From: Candidatus Aquidulcis sp.
GTDB taxonomy: Bacteria; Chloroflexota; Anaerolineae; Anaerolineales; UBA4823
Assembly (NCBI GenBank): GCA_020723385.1
Contig: DYIZ01000029.1
Location: 1 to 48,994, forward strand
Length of the DNA: 48,994 bases
Direction: 5' to 3'
Made by a program: the position numbers and the translations under genes. Positions 17,923-26,211 of the stretch are shown piece after piece. The notes below the pieces were generated by a model, which was not told where the DNA came from, did not search any database, and saw only the letters and a program-made list of their open reading frames with translations. Within the stretch, counting starts at the first letter, position 1; every line of letters begins with the position of its first letter.

Positions 17923-18448
17923 GGCAGCGGCAGGTTATAGAACCAATCGTCCGGCGGGAGAGGCCAGCCGTTCAAAATGATTGGCAGGTTGATCGCGAAT
18001 GTATCGGTCATGGGGCGCGTGGCAAAAAGATGACCGGCGACAGAGGATGGGTGGAAGCTCATGCCAATCGTCTTGGGCAGCGTGCTCACATCGCTGGGCA
18101 TGAGCACAGCGCCGCCTCCAGTATTGAATGGCAGCGTCCCGCTGTTCGATGTTGCTGTGCCGTCGAAGAGTGTGCCATCAGCGTCCATCAGCACCAACCC
18201 TACGCCGGACGCCGCATCAGTGATATCCAGGTCGGTGCAGAGAAAAGCCGTGCTCGCGGTGTGCGATGCGCCTTCGATGTCGGCCTGGAATTCCACGCGT
18301 ATCGCACCGCCTCCATATCGGCATAAATCATCGCGTACGCTCGTTATGGATCGATCTCGCTCGCAGGCTGGGCAGTCGAACGGGCTGGCATCGAGCCTCC
18401 CGCCAGCAGACCGACGATCAAAAGTAGAGTGAAAAAATGGCGTTTCAT
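17889..18448 (-). pseudogene. Decayed secreted protein gene (nonsense plus frameshift)
   Basis: An ATG at 18448 with a good AAAGGAGG Shine-Dalgarno opens a signal peptide (MKRHFFTLLLIVGLLAGGSM) very like that of the gene beginning at 19018. After 34 codons an in-frame TAA (18344-18346) ends the frame. The same frame would continue AYAMIYADMEA. A one-base shift near 18311-18320 then moves into GGAIRVEFQADIEGA, which stays open to 17889 and includes NLPIILNGWPLPPDDW, the LP motif of the neighbouring secreted proteins. The 3' end runs 34 bp into the convergent SARP gene, so the original C-terminal domain is probably lost. Sequencing error cannot be excluded, but two independent lesions favour decay. 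Confidence 0.7.
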
Positions 18449-18833
18449 CTCTATAGCCTCCTTTGACTTTACCGCCTCGCTACTGGCAGGAACAGCCTTC
18501 GGGCGACCATCACCTCCAGGCTGGCGCTGTCATTGGCCGGGCTGGCCTCCGGGCCAGCCGAGGCGATTTGCAGCGTCACAGAGTAGCGCGTCCCGTAGGG
18601 ATCGTCGGGAACGCTAACCTGCAACAGAAACTCGCCGCTCTCCCACAGGCCGATGTCGGGCAGTTGCCAGGTGATGAGGTTCCCGTTGATGGTCGGCGTG
18701 ATTCCAGATGTATCGCCAACGTAGGTGAGACTGACTCCCAGGGTGGCGGTGATCGTGACCGATGCGGCGGTGGTGGCTCCCAGGTTGCCGAACGCCACCG
18801 GGATGGCCGCGACCCTCTCCGGCGGCGCGCCGA
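18429..18833. repeat. Long direct repeat, copy A (about 405 bp)
   Basis: This block matches 23238-23642 at a constant offset of 4809 with scattered substitutions and no length change that I could detect. It contains the first codons of a downstream secreted gene, the short intergenic region with its Shine-Dalgarno, and the last ~120 codons of the upstream gene (DUF11-like domain and RRLFLP tail). The WD40 gene lies between the two copies. Confidence 0.85.
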
Positions 18834-19018
18834 CGAGCGGGGACGGAGCCTTCGATCGGCGGTCGGACGGACATTGTCGTGCCGTCAGGCTCGAGATAGA
18901 TGACCGCCGGAGCCAGGGGATCAATCGCGCTCGCAGGCTGGGCAGTCGAATGGGCGGGCATTGAGCCTCCTGCCAGCAGGCCGATGATCAAGAACAGGAT
19001 GAGAAAATGGTGTTTCAT
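18469..19018 (-). pseudogene. Frameshifted secreted protein gene (signal peptide plus DUF11-like C-terminal domain)
   Basis: The signal peptide MKHHFLILFLIIGLLAGGSM starts at 19018 and continues through PLAPAVIYLEPDGTTMSV and PPIEGS. At about 18833-18850 the frame is lost. A different frame continues PLVGAPPERVAAIPVAFGNLG through a DUF11-like beta-sandwich domain to the terminal RRLFLPVARR and TAA. The C-terminal ~125 residues are almost identical to the end of the SBBP protein encoded at 23278-26091. The frame break coincides with the end of the duplicated DNA block, so this reads as an out-of-frame junction between a resident gene and a copied 3' end. It is unlikely to make a full product. 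Confidence 0.72.
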
Positions 19019-19066
19019 TTGTCCGATCCATTCGGCTGTCACTGGTTTTGCAAACCGGTTATAACT

Positions 19067-22000
19067 TTACGGCACACCCCATAGACGCACCATTCCATCG
19101 CCTCCTGCCGAGGCCAAAAGGGTTCCATCCGGCGACCAGGCGAGGGCGGTGACGCCTCTCCAGACCGACTGATGAGGTGCATGTGCGTAATAAAAGGCAG
19201 AAACCATCTCCCAACTGCTCGCATCCCATACAACGAAGCCGCCCGCGCCTCCCCCGGCTGCCAGCAGCGTGCCATCCGGCGACCAGGCGAGGCTTGTCAC
19301 TGCGCCCCAATAAGTATCAATTTCCAGGTCTTTCATCCGCCCACCGTTGCGGTTGAAAACGGATATCCGCAGCCAGGGAGTTGACCCCATCATATCGTTG
19401 TAACCACCCACTGCCAGGTAGCTTCCATCCGGCGACCAGGCCACCGCATTGATTTCATCATGCGCCGCGATCCGGCTGACCTGCGGCGCGTTGGCTGCGC
19501 CAGCAGCCAACGCGCTGCCTACATCCCAAATGCGGATATACCCGCCCGCGCTGAGATACTCGCTCGCTGCCAGGCGTGAGCCATCCGGGGACCAGGCCAG
19601 GTTTTTCGGCCAAACCTCAGGCAAACTCAGATCAAGACAGCGCTCGCCGCTTTGAAGCTCCCACACCTGGATTTCTTCGTATGAACTGCCTGCCAGGTAC
19701 GTCCCGTCCGGCGACCAGGCAAGGCCAGTGTACGATGCGCCGCTTTCTACATAGAATTCGCGTACTAATTTACCAGAGGCAAGCTCGGTGACCTTGAAGC
19801 CATTGTCGGCGGCGCCTGTCGCAAGGTATCGGCCATCCGGCGAGATGGCGGCCGCATACAGGTTAGTGGTATCACCTATAGCGATCAGGTAAGCTTGTTG
19901 GATGGAGTCAATCGTGCTGTCGTCAATATTCCACACCCGCGCTGCGCCGTAACTGCTCACCGTTGCCAATTGTTTGCTGTCTGGCATCCATGCCAGGCTG
20001 ATAAGCTCATCGTTGGAGAACCGGTTGTCTGTAATCGGTTGATGGCTCAACGTCGAGACATCGAAAACACTTAAGCCGCCGTCTTCGCTGGCTGCGGCAA
20101 ACTGCTTCCCGCCGGGCAGCCACACAACGGCTGACACCGGGCTGATATGAGGCGTATAGGTCTGTTGCGCTTGCCCGTTAGCCGCATCCAGAACCCATAA
20201 CTGCCCGATTGTGCCGTTGCCGTCTGGGTTGTCAATCGAGCCGGAAAGGAGCACCTGGCTCCCATCCGGCGACCAGGCGGCATCCAGCGCCAGGTAAGCT
20301 TCCGGGGAGACGAACTGCTCTTCTTTGTTCAGTTTATCGCCCTCCAACCTCCAGATTTGAAGCCCTTCTCTGGGACAAACTACCGCCAGGCGTTTTCCGT
20401 CAGGGGATAGCTCGATGCTCAAGATGTCAGCCGTACAAGTCACGGCGGAATCCAAAATCTGGCTGGCGACCATATCCCATAGGATCAAGATGCCATCATC
20501 CTCGAAGGTTCCTCCACTTACAACCGCCCTGTCGCCCGTCGTGCTAAGCGTCAGGTTATACACATTGGGCCATTTGACGCTTTCCGTGTTCATCTCGCGG
20601 CGGCTCTGGGCAGTGTACAGGTTCCACTCGATTAGCTCATAGCCGTAAGGCGTGAGCAGCCATTGGCTGTCTGCGGAAAAAGCCAGGCTGACCGCCCTGG
20701 CTGAAATAGAGATACCATCCCTGGGCGCTCCCAGCACGGCTTGTATCTCCCAGGTGGCCGTATCCCAAACGGCTGTGCGCACGATGTCGATCTGTAGCCA
20801 CACCCGATGGGTTTCGCCGGTCGCAGCCAGTTTCGAGCCATCCGGAGACCAGGCAATACCGGTGACTTCTCCGTTGTTCGGAAAAGGCAGGCTGAACAAC
20901 AATCGCCAGGTATGCGGATCGTATAGCCACACGCGGCTGCCGCTGGCAACGGCCATGAGCCGGTCGTCTGGGCTGAGCGCCATATCCCGAACCGTTCCGC
21001 GTCCCAGCGAAGCCAATGAGGAGATCTCTGCGGCGTTTCCAGCGGTGATGGGCGCAGCCGATCCCGGCAGCGGAGTTGTAGCAGGCTGTTCAGTGGGGAT
21101 CATGATGGTATGAACCGGTTCATTGAGAGGAACACCCCAAATCCGAATTGTGCCATCCTCGCCGCCGGTGGCGAAACGCTGGCCGTCCGGCGACCAATCC
21201 AGGCTGCGAACGCCAGCCGTATGTCCCCCCATCAGGCGTAAGGGTTGCTGCGAAACCTCTGGAGACCAGAGAACCACTGCGCCGCCGATGTCTCCGCCTG
21301 CCAATAGCTCTCCGCTGGGCGACCATGCCAGGGCTTTCATCCAGGCTGCTGACCCTCCCAGTTCCGTGGGAGCTTCCCAGGCTGCATTGCCCTGTGGAAC
21401 GTTCCACACGTGGAGTAAATTGCTCCCCGCGCCCTCATACGAATATCCCCCGGCTGCCAGCCGTTTTCCATCCGGCGACCAGGCGACGCTGAAAATTACT
21501 CGGGAGTTGCAGGGCAAAACCACTTCGCTCCTGTCGAGCGTATCCCACAGGCGCAAGACCCCCGGTTGCCGATCTGGCTGGGAAGTCACGCTCATTTCAC
21601 TCCCCCCGAATGCGATCCATCTGCCATCCGGCGACCAGGCGATGGAATTGGGTGAGGCATAAAATCCCTCCAATTCGGTCGCCGCGCCAGTGTTCAGGTC
21701 AATGAACTCGATTCTGCCGGTACCCAGTCCAGACATGACGCACTGATCGCCGGCTGGCGAGCAAGCTATCTCTTCGATGCCGCCAACGGGAAACACGTCT
21801 GTCTGCCGTCCGGAGGCATCCCATGCGTACAGGTTATCCTCGCCTCCGCCGGCGAGCAGTGTGGTTCCATCCACCAGCCAGGTAACCGCGTTGACGTAGG
21901 AAATCGGGCCGGTAAGGATAGCGCTATCCTGGATAGCGCCCCCCGCCGATTGGGTCATTTCCCACAGGCGCACGGTTTCATCCTCCCCCCCGGAAGCCAG

Positions 22001-23257
22001 GCGGCTGCCGTCTGGCGACCAATCCACGCTTGTTACCGCTCCCAGGAACAGCCTCCCGGCAGTCTGGCGCAGTTCACCGGTCGCCGTATCCCAGGTGCGC
22101 AGCGAACCATCTACGCCGATTGAGACTAGCCAGCCGCCGTCCGGCGACCAATCTACGGCGATCACCCTCGCCGCGCTGCCGTCGAGACGCAGCGACTGGC
22201 TGCCGTTGGCGGTATCCCAGACCGATATCGAATTCACGTCCCCAGGAGTGACCATGTGCGCCCCATCCGGCGACCAGCTCAGACTGGTGAAATTGCCGTA
22301 TGGCTGGCTGATCGAGCGCATTCGGACGCCGTTCGCTGCGTTGTAGATAAACAGGATACCGGTGACGCCATCGGACGCCGAACCCCTTTGTGTCGTGGCG
22401 ATCCAGCGACCGTCCGCCGACCAGGCCACGCCGTAACCGGTGAGTTTTCCGCCCGGATTGACCTCGTAGAGAAGCTGCTCGCTCTTCACCTCCCAGACCT
22501 GCAATTGACCTTGCTCGTCCAGGGTAGCCAAACGGCTGCTGTCCGGCGACCAGGCGACGCCTCGTCCATATTGCTGCGTAATCAGAACACTCGCCTGCAT
22601 GGTGCGCGCCAGCTCGCCGTTGAGCGCGTCCCACACGAACAGACCAGCCTCGTGCCGCGAAGCCACCCACCTGCCATCAGGAGACCATGCCACGCTCATG
22701 CCATACATCGAGCGGTCTGGGTGGTGAGCGAACAGGCATTTTCCGCTGGCGGCATCCCAGGTGCGCAGCGTGCCATCCTCACCGCCGGAAACCAGGCGTG
22801 TTCCGTCCGGCGACCAATCCACGCTCAGCGCCAGTCCAGCGTGCCCTTCCAGCAGGCGCAGCGGTTCGAGGGTCGCGGCGTCCACCAGCCAGATACCCAG
22901 GCTGCCGGACACGGCAATGGTGCTGCCATCCGGGCTGATCGCCAGGTCGTTGGCGTAACCGCGCCCCAGCCGCGCCAGCTCCACTACCTGGGCGGCGCTC
23001 TGCGCGCTGATGACCACGGGCGTGGGCGCTGGGGTGGGCGTGTTCGTTGGCAGCGGTGTGGGGGTGATGACCGGCCTGGCGGTATGGGTTGCGGTAAAGG
23101 TTGGCGCGGCGGTGGCTGTGGTAACCGCCGAAGGGGTTGCCGCAGCAACAGCCGCAGTATCTGTCGGCGCGGGCAGCGTTGGCGTGGGGGTGGGTGCCGA
23201 AGTGCAACCCGCCAGCAGAAAGACGGTCGAGAGCAGTGTGAAAAAATGGCGTTTCAT
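19067..23257 (-). CDS. WD40 repeat lipoprotein (1396 aa)
   Basis: The N-terminus MKRHFFTLLSTVFLLAGC is a lipoprotein signal with lipobox LAGC (Cys18). A Thr/Pro/Ala-rich spacer follows (about residues 19-85), and the rest of the protein is WD40-like blades. The strand-turn WSPDG or a close variant occurs roughly 18 times. The protein has two halves: GRGYANDLAISPDG near residue 100 matches GRGTVRDMALSPDD near residue 760, indicating an internal duplication and probably more than one propeller. It should be an outward-facing, lipid-anchored binding or scaffold protein with no visible catalytic site. Its Shine-Dalgarno (AAAGGATG) is weaker than the AAAGGAGG in the equivalent duplicated position at 18449-18470. 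The upstream SBBP gene ends 20 bp before its start, so co-transcription is likely. Confidence 0.88.
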   Translation of the reverse strand: MKRHFFTLLSTVFLLAGCTSAPTPTPTLPAPTDTAAVAAATPSAVTTATAAPTFTATHTARPVITPTPLPTNTPTPAPTPVVISAQSAAQVVELARLGRGYANDLAISPDGSTIAVSGSLGIWLVDAATLEPLRLLEGHAGLALSVDWSPDGTRLVSGGEDGTLRTWDAASGKCLFAHHPDRSMYGMSVAWSPDGRWVASRHEAGLFVWDALNGELARTMQASVLITQQYGRGVAWSPDSSRLATLDEQGQLQVWEVKSEQLLYEVNPGGKLTGYGVAWSADGRWIATTQRGSASDGVTGILFIYNAANGVRMRSISQPYGNFTSLSWSPDGAHMVTPGDVNSISVWDTANGSQSLRLDGSAARVIAVDWSPDGGWLVSIGVDGSLRTWDTATGELRQTAGRLFLGAVTSVDWSPDGSRLASGGEDETVRLWEMTQSAGGAIQDSAILTGPISYVNAVTWLVDGTTLLAGGGEDNLYAWDASGRQTDVFPVGGIEEIACSPAGDQCVMSGLGTGRIEFIDLNTGAATELEGFYASPNSIAWSPDGRWIAFGGSEMSVTSQPDRQPGVLRLWDTLDRSEVVLPCNSRVIFSVAWSPDGKRLAAGGYSYEGAGSNLLHVWNVPQGNAAWEAPTELGGSAAWMKALAWSPSGELLAGGDIGGAVVLWSPEVSQQPLRLMGGHTAGVRSLDWSPDGQRFATGGEDGTIRIWGVPLNEPVHTIMIPTEQPATTPLPGSAAPITAGNAAEISSLASLGRGTVRDMALSPDDRLMAVASGSRVWLYDPHTWRLLFSLPFPNNGEVTGIAWSPDGSKLAATGETHRVWLQIDIVRTAVWDTATWEIQAVLGAPRDGISISARAVSLAFSADSQWLLTPYGYELIEWNLYTAQSRREMNTESVKWPNVYNLTLSTTGDRAVVSGGTFEDDGILILWDMVASQILDSAVTCTADILSIELSPDGKRLAVVCPREGLQIWRLEGDKLNKEEQFVSPEAYLALDAAWSPDGSQVLLSGSIDNPDGNGTIGQLWVLDAANGQAQQTYTPHISPVSAVVWLPGGKQFAAASEDGGLSVFDVSTLSHQPITDNRFSNDELISLAWMPDSKQLATVSSYGAARVWNIDDSTIDSIQQAYLIAIGDTTNLYAAAISPDGRYLATGAADNGFKVTELASGKLVREFYVESGASYTGLAWSPDGTYLAGSSYEEIQVWELQSGERCLDLSLPEVWPKNLAWSPDGSRLAASEYLSAGGYIRIWDVGSALAAGAANAPQVSRIAAHDEINAVAWSPDGSYLAVGGYNDMMGSTPWLRISVFNRNGGRMKDLEIDTYWGAVTSLAWSPDGTLLAAGGGAGGFVVWDASSWEMVSAFYYAHAPHQSVWRGVTALAWSPDGTLLASAGGDGMVRLWGVP

Positions 23258-23642
23258 CTCGATAGCATCCTTTGACTTTACCGCCTCACCAACGGCAGGA
23301 ACAGCCTTCGGGCAACCATCACCTCCAGGTTGTCGCTGTCATTGGCCGGGCTGGCCTCCGGGCCAGCCGAGGCGATTTGCAGCGTCACAGAGTAGCGCGT
23401 CCCGTAGGGATCGTCGGGAACGCTAACCTGCAACAGAAACTCGCCGCTCTCCCACAGGCCGATGTCGGGCAGTTGCCAGGTGATGAGGTTCCCGTTGATG
23501 GTCGGCGTGATTCCAGATGTATCGCCAACGTAGGTCAGGCTGACTCCCAGGGTGGCGGTAATCGTGACCGACGAGGCGGTGGTCGCCCCCAGGTTGCCGA
23601 ACGCCACCGGGATGGCCGCGCCCCCCTCCGGCGGCGCGCCAA
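23238..23642. repeat. Long direct repeat, copy B (about 405 bp)
   Basis: This is the partner of 18429-18833. Here both flanking reading frames are intact: the block holds the 3' end of the SBBP gene, the intergenic spacer and the first seven codons of the WD40 lipoprotein gene. This copy is therefore the likely source of the duplication. Confidence 0.85.
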
Positions 23643-26091
23643 CCAGCGGGGGAGCGTCCACCCAGGCGTCCACATCCCCGGTATCCGGCGCGACTGTCAG
23701 GAATTTCGCCGCAAAAACGTCGCTCACGCCATTGAAAGTGGTATCGAATGCTCCGGCGGTCACTGGAAAATCCTCGGTGTCAGTCTCTCCTACAACATAA
23801 GCGATGCCCGCTTCCGGGACGGCAATGCCATGTCCGGAGCTGCTCGGCTGCCCGCCAGGGTTGGTTGCCCCACCCAGAAAGGTGCTGTAAACCAGATCGC
23901 CAGCGCCCTGCCCGCCCAGGTGGAGGCGCGTTAGCACGGCTTCGTAATAATCTGTATCCAGCGTGGAATCGAGCGCCCCCGGAGTGATCGGATAACCTTT
24001 GTCGGACCAGCTATCGCTGGAAACGTACACATCGCCGCTGCCATCAATGGCAATGTCAGCGCCGTCCCAGGCTTCGACGAAATTGCCGCCCAGGAAAGTC
24101 GAGTAGAGCAGATCGGACGCGCCGTTCCCGGCCAGGTTGAACTTGGCGATGAACAAGTCGGAGCTATTGCCGAAGAGCGGCCGCCAATTACACCCGCCAT
24201 CCGTGCCGCAAGTTGTATCGAAAGCGCCAGCGGTGGTCGGGAAACTGACGCCATCGGTCCTCCCGACGATGTAAACATAACCGGCGCTGTCGCGGGCGAT
24301 GCCCAACCCTTCGTCCCATCCGCTGACCCCCGAAACCGGATCCGGGCCGATCAGAGTGGCGTACATCAGATCGTTTGCGCCATTGCCCGCGGGGTCGAAT
24401 TTTATGACAAATGCTTCGTAATCCCCGATGGTGGTGACCGGCCCAGGGTCATACGCACCGGGCGTGGTGGGGAAGTCGAAAAACTCCGCGCCGCCTCCGG
24501 ACTGCCGGTAATAACCGGTTATGTAGGCGACGCCGTTTTCGTCAACGACGATATCCTCGCCGCGTTCTTCCCAGGCGCCGCCGATGAAGGTGCAATACAG
24601 CAGGTCAGCGGCCCCGTTTCCGGCGGGATTCAGCTTTGCCAGGAAGATATCGTCATTCATCCCCCAATCCTCGTGAGAATAGACCCGCTTGTAAGCGCCC
24701 GGCGTGGTGGGAAAATCGTAGGAGTCGGCGAAGCCGGTGGTGTAGACCACGCCCTGGCTGTCCACGGCAATTCCATAGCCCACATCCTCGCCGCCAGCGG
24801 TGACGCCATAAGGCAGGTACGCACCGCCCAGGTAGGTGCTGTAATCGAGCGAGCCGCTTGTATCGAGTTTGGCGATGAATACATCCGAGCGGCAGTACCA
24901 ATTCCGGCAGTTTGGGTCGGCATTTGGGTTGAGATTGTGGGTAGTATCGTAGGCGCCCTGGGTGACGGGGAAATCCGCCGACCAGGTATAGCCAGTGAGG
25001 TAAGCAGAGCCATCCTGCCCGATGGCGATGGCGTTGCCGGCCTCGCTCACCCAGCCTTCCTGATAAACGTGGCTGCCTCCCAGGAATGTAGAGTAAAGCA
25101 GATTCTTCCCATCCAGCGATAATTTGGAGACGAATATATCGGAATCGCCGCCGATAACCTCGTCCAGGCCGGGAGTGGTTGGGAAATTGGCTGACATGGT
25201 GTAGCCGATGATGTACAGCCCGGTCTCATCCACGGCGATATCTTTGGCGTCGTCGTAACTCGCCCCGCCGAGGAAAGTGCTGAAGGCGAGGGTGGCGGGG
25301 GAGTCGGCGGGAGTGGCAGGTGGCAGGTCGAAGTTGGCAGGTGGCAGGTGGAAAGTGGCAGGTTGAAGGTTGAAGGTTGAAGGTTGTGAGGGGGAAAGCG
25401 CCAGTTGATAACCTTCAGCCTGCAACGCGGACAGGGCGAATTCGCCCAGGGCGGTGGTCAAGCGCAAGGCATTGCCATCCACTGAGACGGACTCTGCTCC
25501 TTCGACGCGCAACTGCACATCATCGAAAGTTGAGCGCTGCTCGGATACAAGCCGCCAGCGCCATTGATTGGCCTCCCCCGTGATTTCCAGGTCAATCCCT
25601 GGGTACAAATCAACATAGCGCACGCCGCCCCACACGGGCACATTGGTTTGCCATTGGGTGGAATCGCTGCCAATGTAGTAGTTTATGCGTATATCCAACC
25701 GGTCGAGGGGTTCCATCTGGGGATGGGGATTCGCGCCTGGGAAGGAGAGTTTCAAGTTAACAAGTTGGAAGGTTGAAGAGCCTGCCCTGAGCTTGTCAAA
25801 GGGTTGAATGTTGGTATGGTGTGAACCTTCAACCTGAAACTTTTCAACCTTCAACGGATCGGTCTTCAACTGAGAAATCCAGATCGCATCCTCCGCCAGC
25901 CAGATTTCTACACCTCCGCCTCGCACCAAAAAACGAGCTTCAGGCGCGAATTGGCCGGTGTTCTCGATGAATTGGAGTGCGCCGGTGAATTCCCCAGGCG
26001 CGGCGCTCGCCTCGGCGGGCGGATGGCTGGTAAGCGGTGAGAAAATGAGCGATAAAACGATCAGCGTCACAACAACAGTTTTTAGTTTCAT
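23278..26091 (-). CDS. Secreted DUF7948/SBBP beta-propeller protein
   Basis: This 937-aa protein has a signal peptide (about residues 1-31), then a DUF7948-like domain (FIENTGQFAPEARF near 41, and VPVWGGVRYVDLYPGIDLEI near 155). SBBP-type propeller repeats follow from about 270 to 800 (YSTFLGG...DIAVDxxGxVYxxGxTxSxxFPTTPGAYD). A C-terminal DUF11-like domain ends in RRLFLPLVRR. Two tracts of short repeats are inserted in frame. One encodes PFDKLRAGSS inside the DUF7948 region. The other encodes 7-residue units FNLQPAT, FHLPPAN and FDLPPAT in the linker before the propeller. An extracellular structural or binding role is expected and no catalytic motif is seen. AGGAGACC precedes the ATG. It is divergent from the FadR-like regulator at 26299. 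Confidence 0.87.
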   Translation of the reverse strand: MKLKTVVVTLIVLSLIFSPLTSHPPAEASAAPGEFTGALQFIENTGQFAPEARFLVRGGGVEIWLAEDAIWISQLKTDPLKVEKFQVEGSHHTNIQPFDKLRAGSSTFQLVNLKLSFPGANPHPQMEPLDRLDIRINYYIGSDSTQWQTNVPVWGGVRYVDLYPGIDLEITGEANQWRWRLVSEQRSTFDDVQLRVEGAESVSVDGNALRLTTALGEFALSALQAEGYQLALSPSQPSTFNLQPATFHLPPANFDLPPATPADSPATLAFSTFLGGASYDDAKDIAVDETGLYIIGYTMSANFPTTPGLDEVIGGDSDIFVSKLSLDGKNLLYSTFLGGSHVYQEGWVSEAGNAIAIGQDGSAYLTGYTWSADFPVTQGAYDTTHNLNPNADPNCRNWYCRSDVFIAKLDTSGSLDYSTYLGGAYLPYGVTAGGEDVGYGIAVDSQGVVYTTGFADSYDFPTTPGAYKRVYSHEDWGMNDDIFLAKLNPAGNGAADLLYCTFIGGAWEERGEDIVVDENGVAYITGYYRQSGGGAEFFDFPTTPGAYDPGPVTTIGDYEAFVIKFDPAGNGANDLMYATLIGPDPVSGVSGWDEGLGIARDSAGYVYIVGRTDGVSFPTTAGAFDTTCGTDGGCNWRPLFGNSSDLFIAKFNLAGNGASDLLYSTFLGGNFVEAWDGADIAIDGSGDVYVSSDSWSDKGYPITPGALDSTLDTDYYEAVLTRLHLGGQGAGDLVYSTFLGGATNPGGQPSSSGHGIAVPEAGIAYVVGETDTEDFPVTAGAFDTTFNGVSDVFAAKFLTVAPDTGDVDAWVDAPPLVGAPPEGGAAIPVAFGNLGATTASSVTITATLGVSLTYVGDTSGITPTINGNLITWQLPDIGLWESGEFLLQVSVPDDPYGTRYSVTLQIASAGPEASPANDSDNLEVMVARRLFLPLVRR
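25312..25388. repeat. In-frame heptanucleotide array (11 units)
   Basis: Eleven consecutive 7-bp units on the plus strand run from AGTGGCA and GGTGGCA types to three exact GGTTGAA units. Because 7 x 3 = 21, the minus-strand gene reads them as a 7-residue tandem repeat (FNLQPAT, FHLPPAN, FDLPPAT). The array lies in the linker between the DUF7948 and SBBP regions. Confidence 0.88.
25750..25858. repeat. In-frame heptamer arms around an FDKLRAG element
   Basis: The left arm (25750-25777) has 7-bp units ending GTTGGAA, GGTTGAA. The right arm (25824-25858) has inverted units AACCTTC, AACCTGA, AACTTTT, CAACCTT. Between them lies CCTGCCCTGAGCTTGTCAAA (25781-25800), the minus-strand template of the FDKLRAG peptide. 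The whole insertion keeps the SBBP reading frame open. Confidence 0.8.
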
Positions 26092-26211
26092 GATAAGGTC
26101 TCCTGGTTTGAAGGCTGGGTGACATTAGTCGGGGCGAAAGGCGTTTTGGATGCAGCATTGACCCGCTGGAATAATTATCGCGAAAGTAAGCCGAAAGCGC
26201 AACCATTTGAC

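Noticed and set aside
18410-18448. Possible frameshift in the T run of the signal peptide of the decayed gene at 18448
   Set aside because: The flanking open frames on both strands agree only with four Ts, which keeps the signal peptide in frame. The true lesions are the TAA at 18344-18346 and the shift near 18315.
19043-19066. Small inverted repeat (CTGGTTT/AAACCGG) after the WD40 gene as a terminator
   Set aside because: The stem is only about 7 bp with a G-T pair and has no T run in either direction.
22256-23275. 339-codon open frame on the plus strand
   Set aside because: It is opposite the WD40 lipoprotein. The WSPDG repeats on the minus strand explain the open frame.
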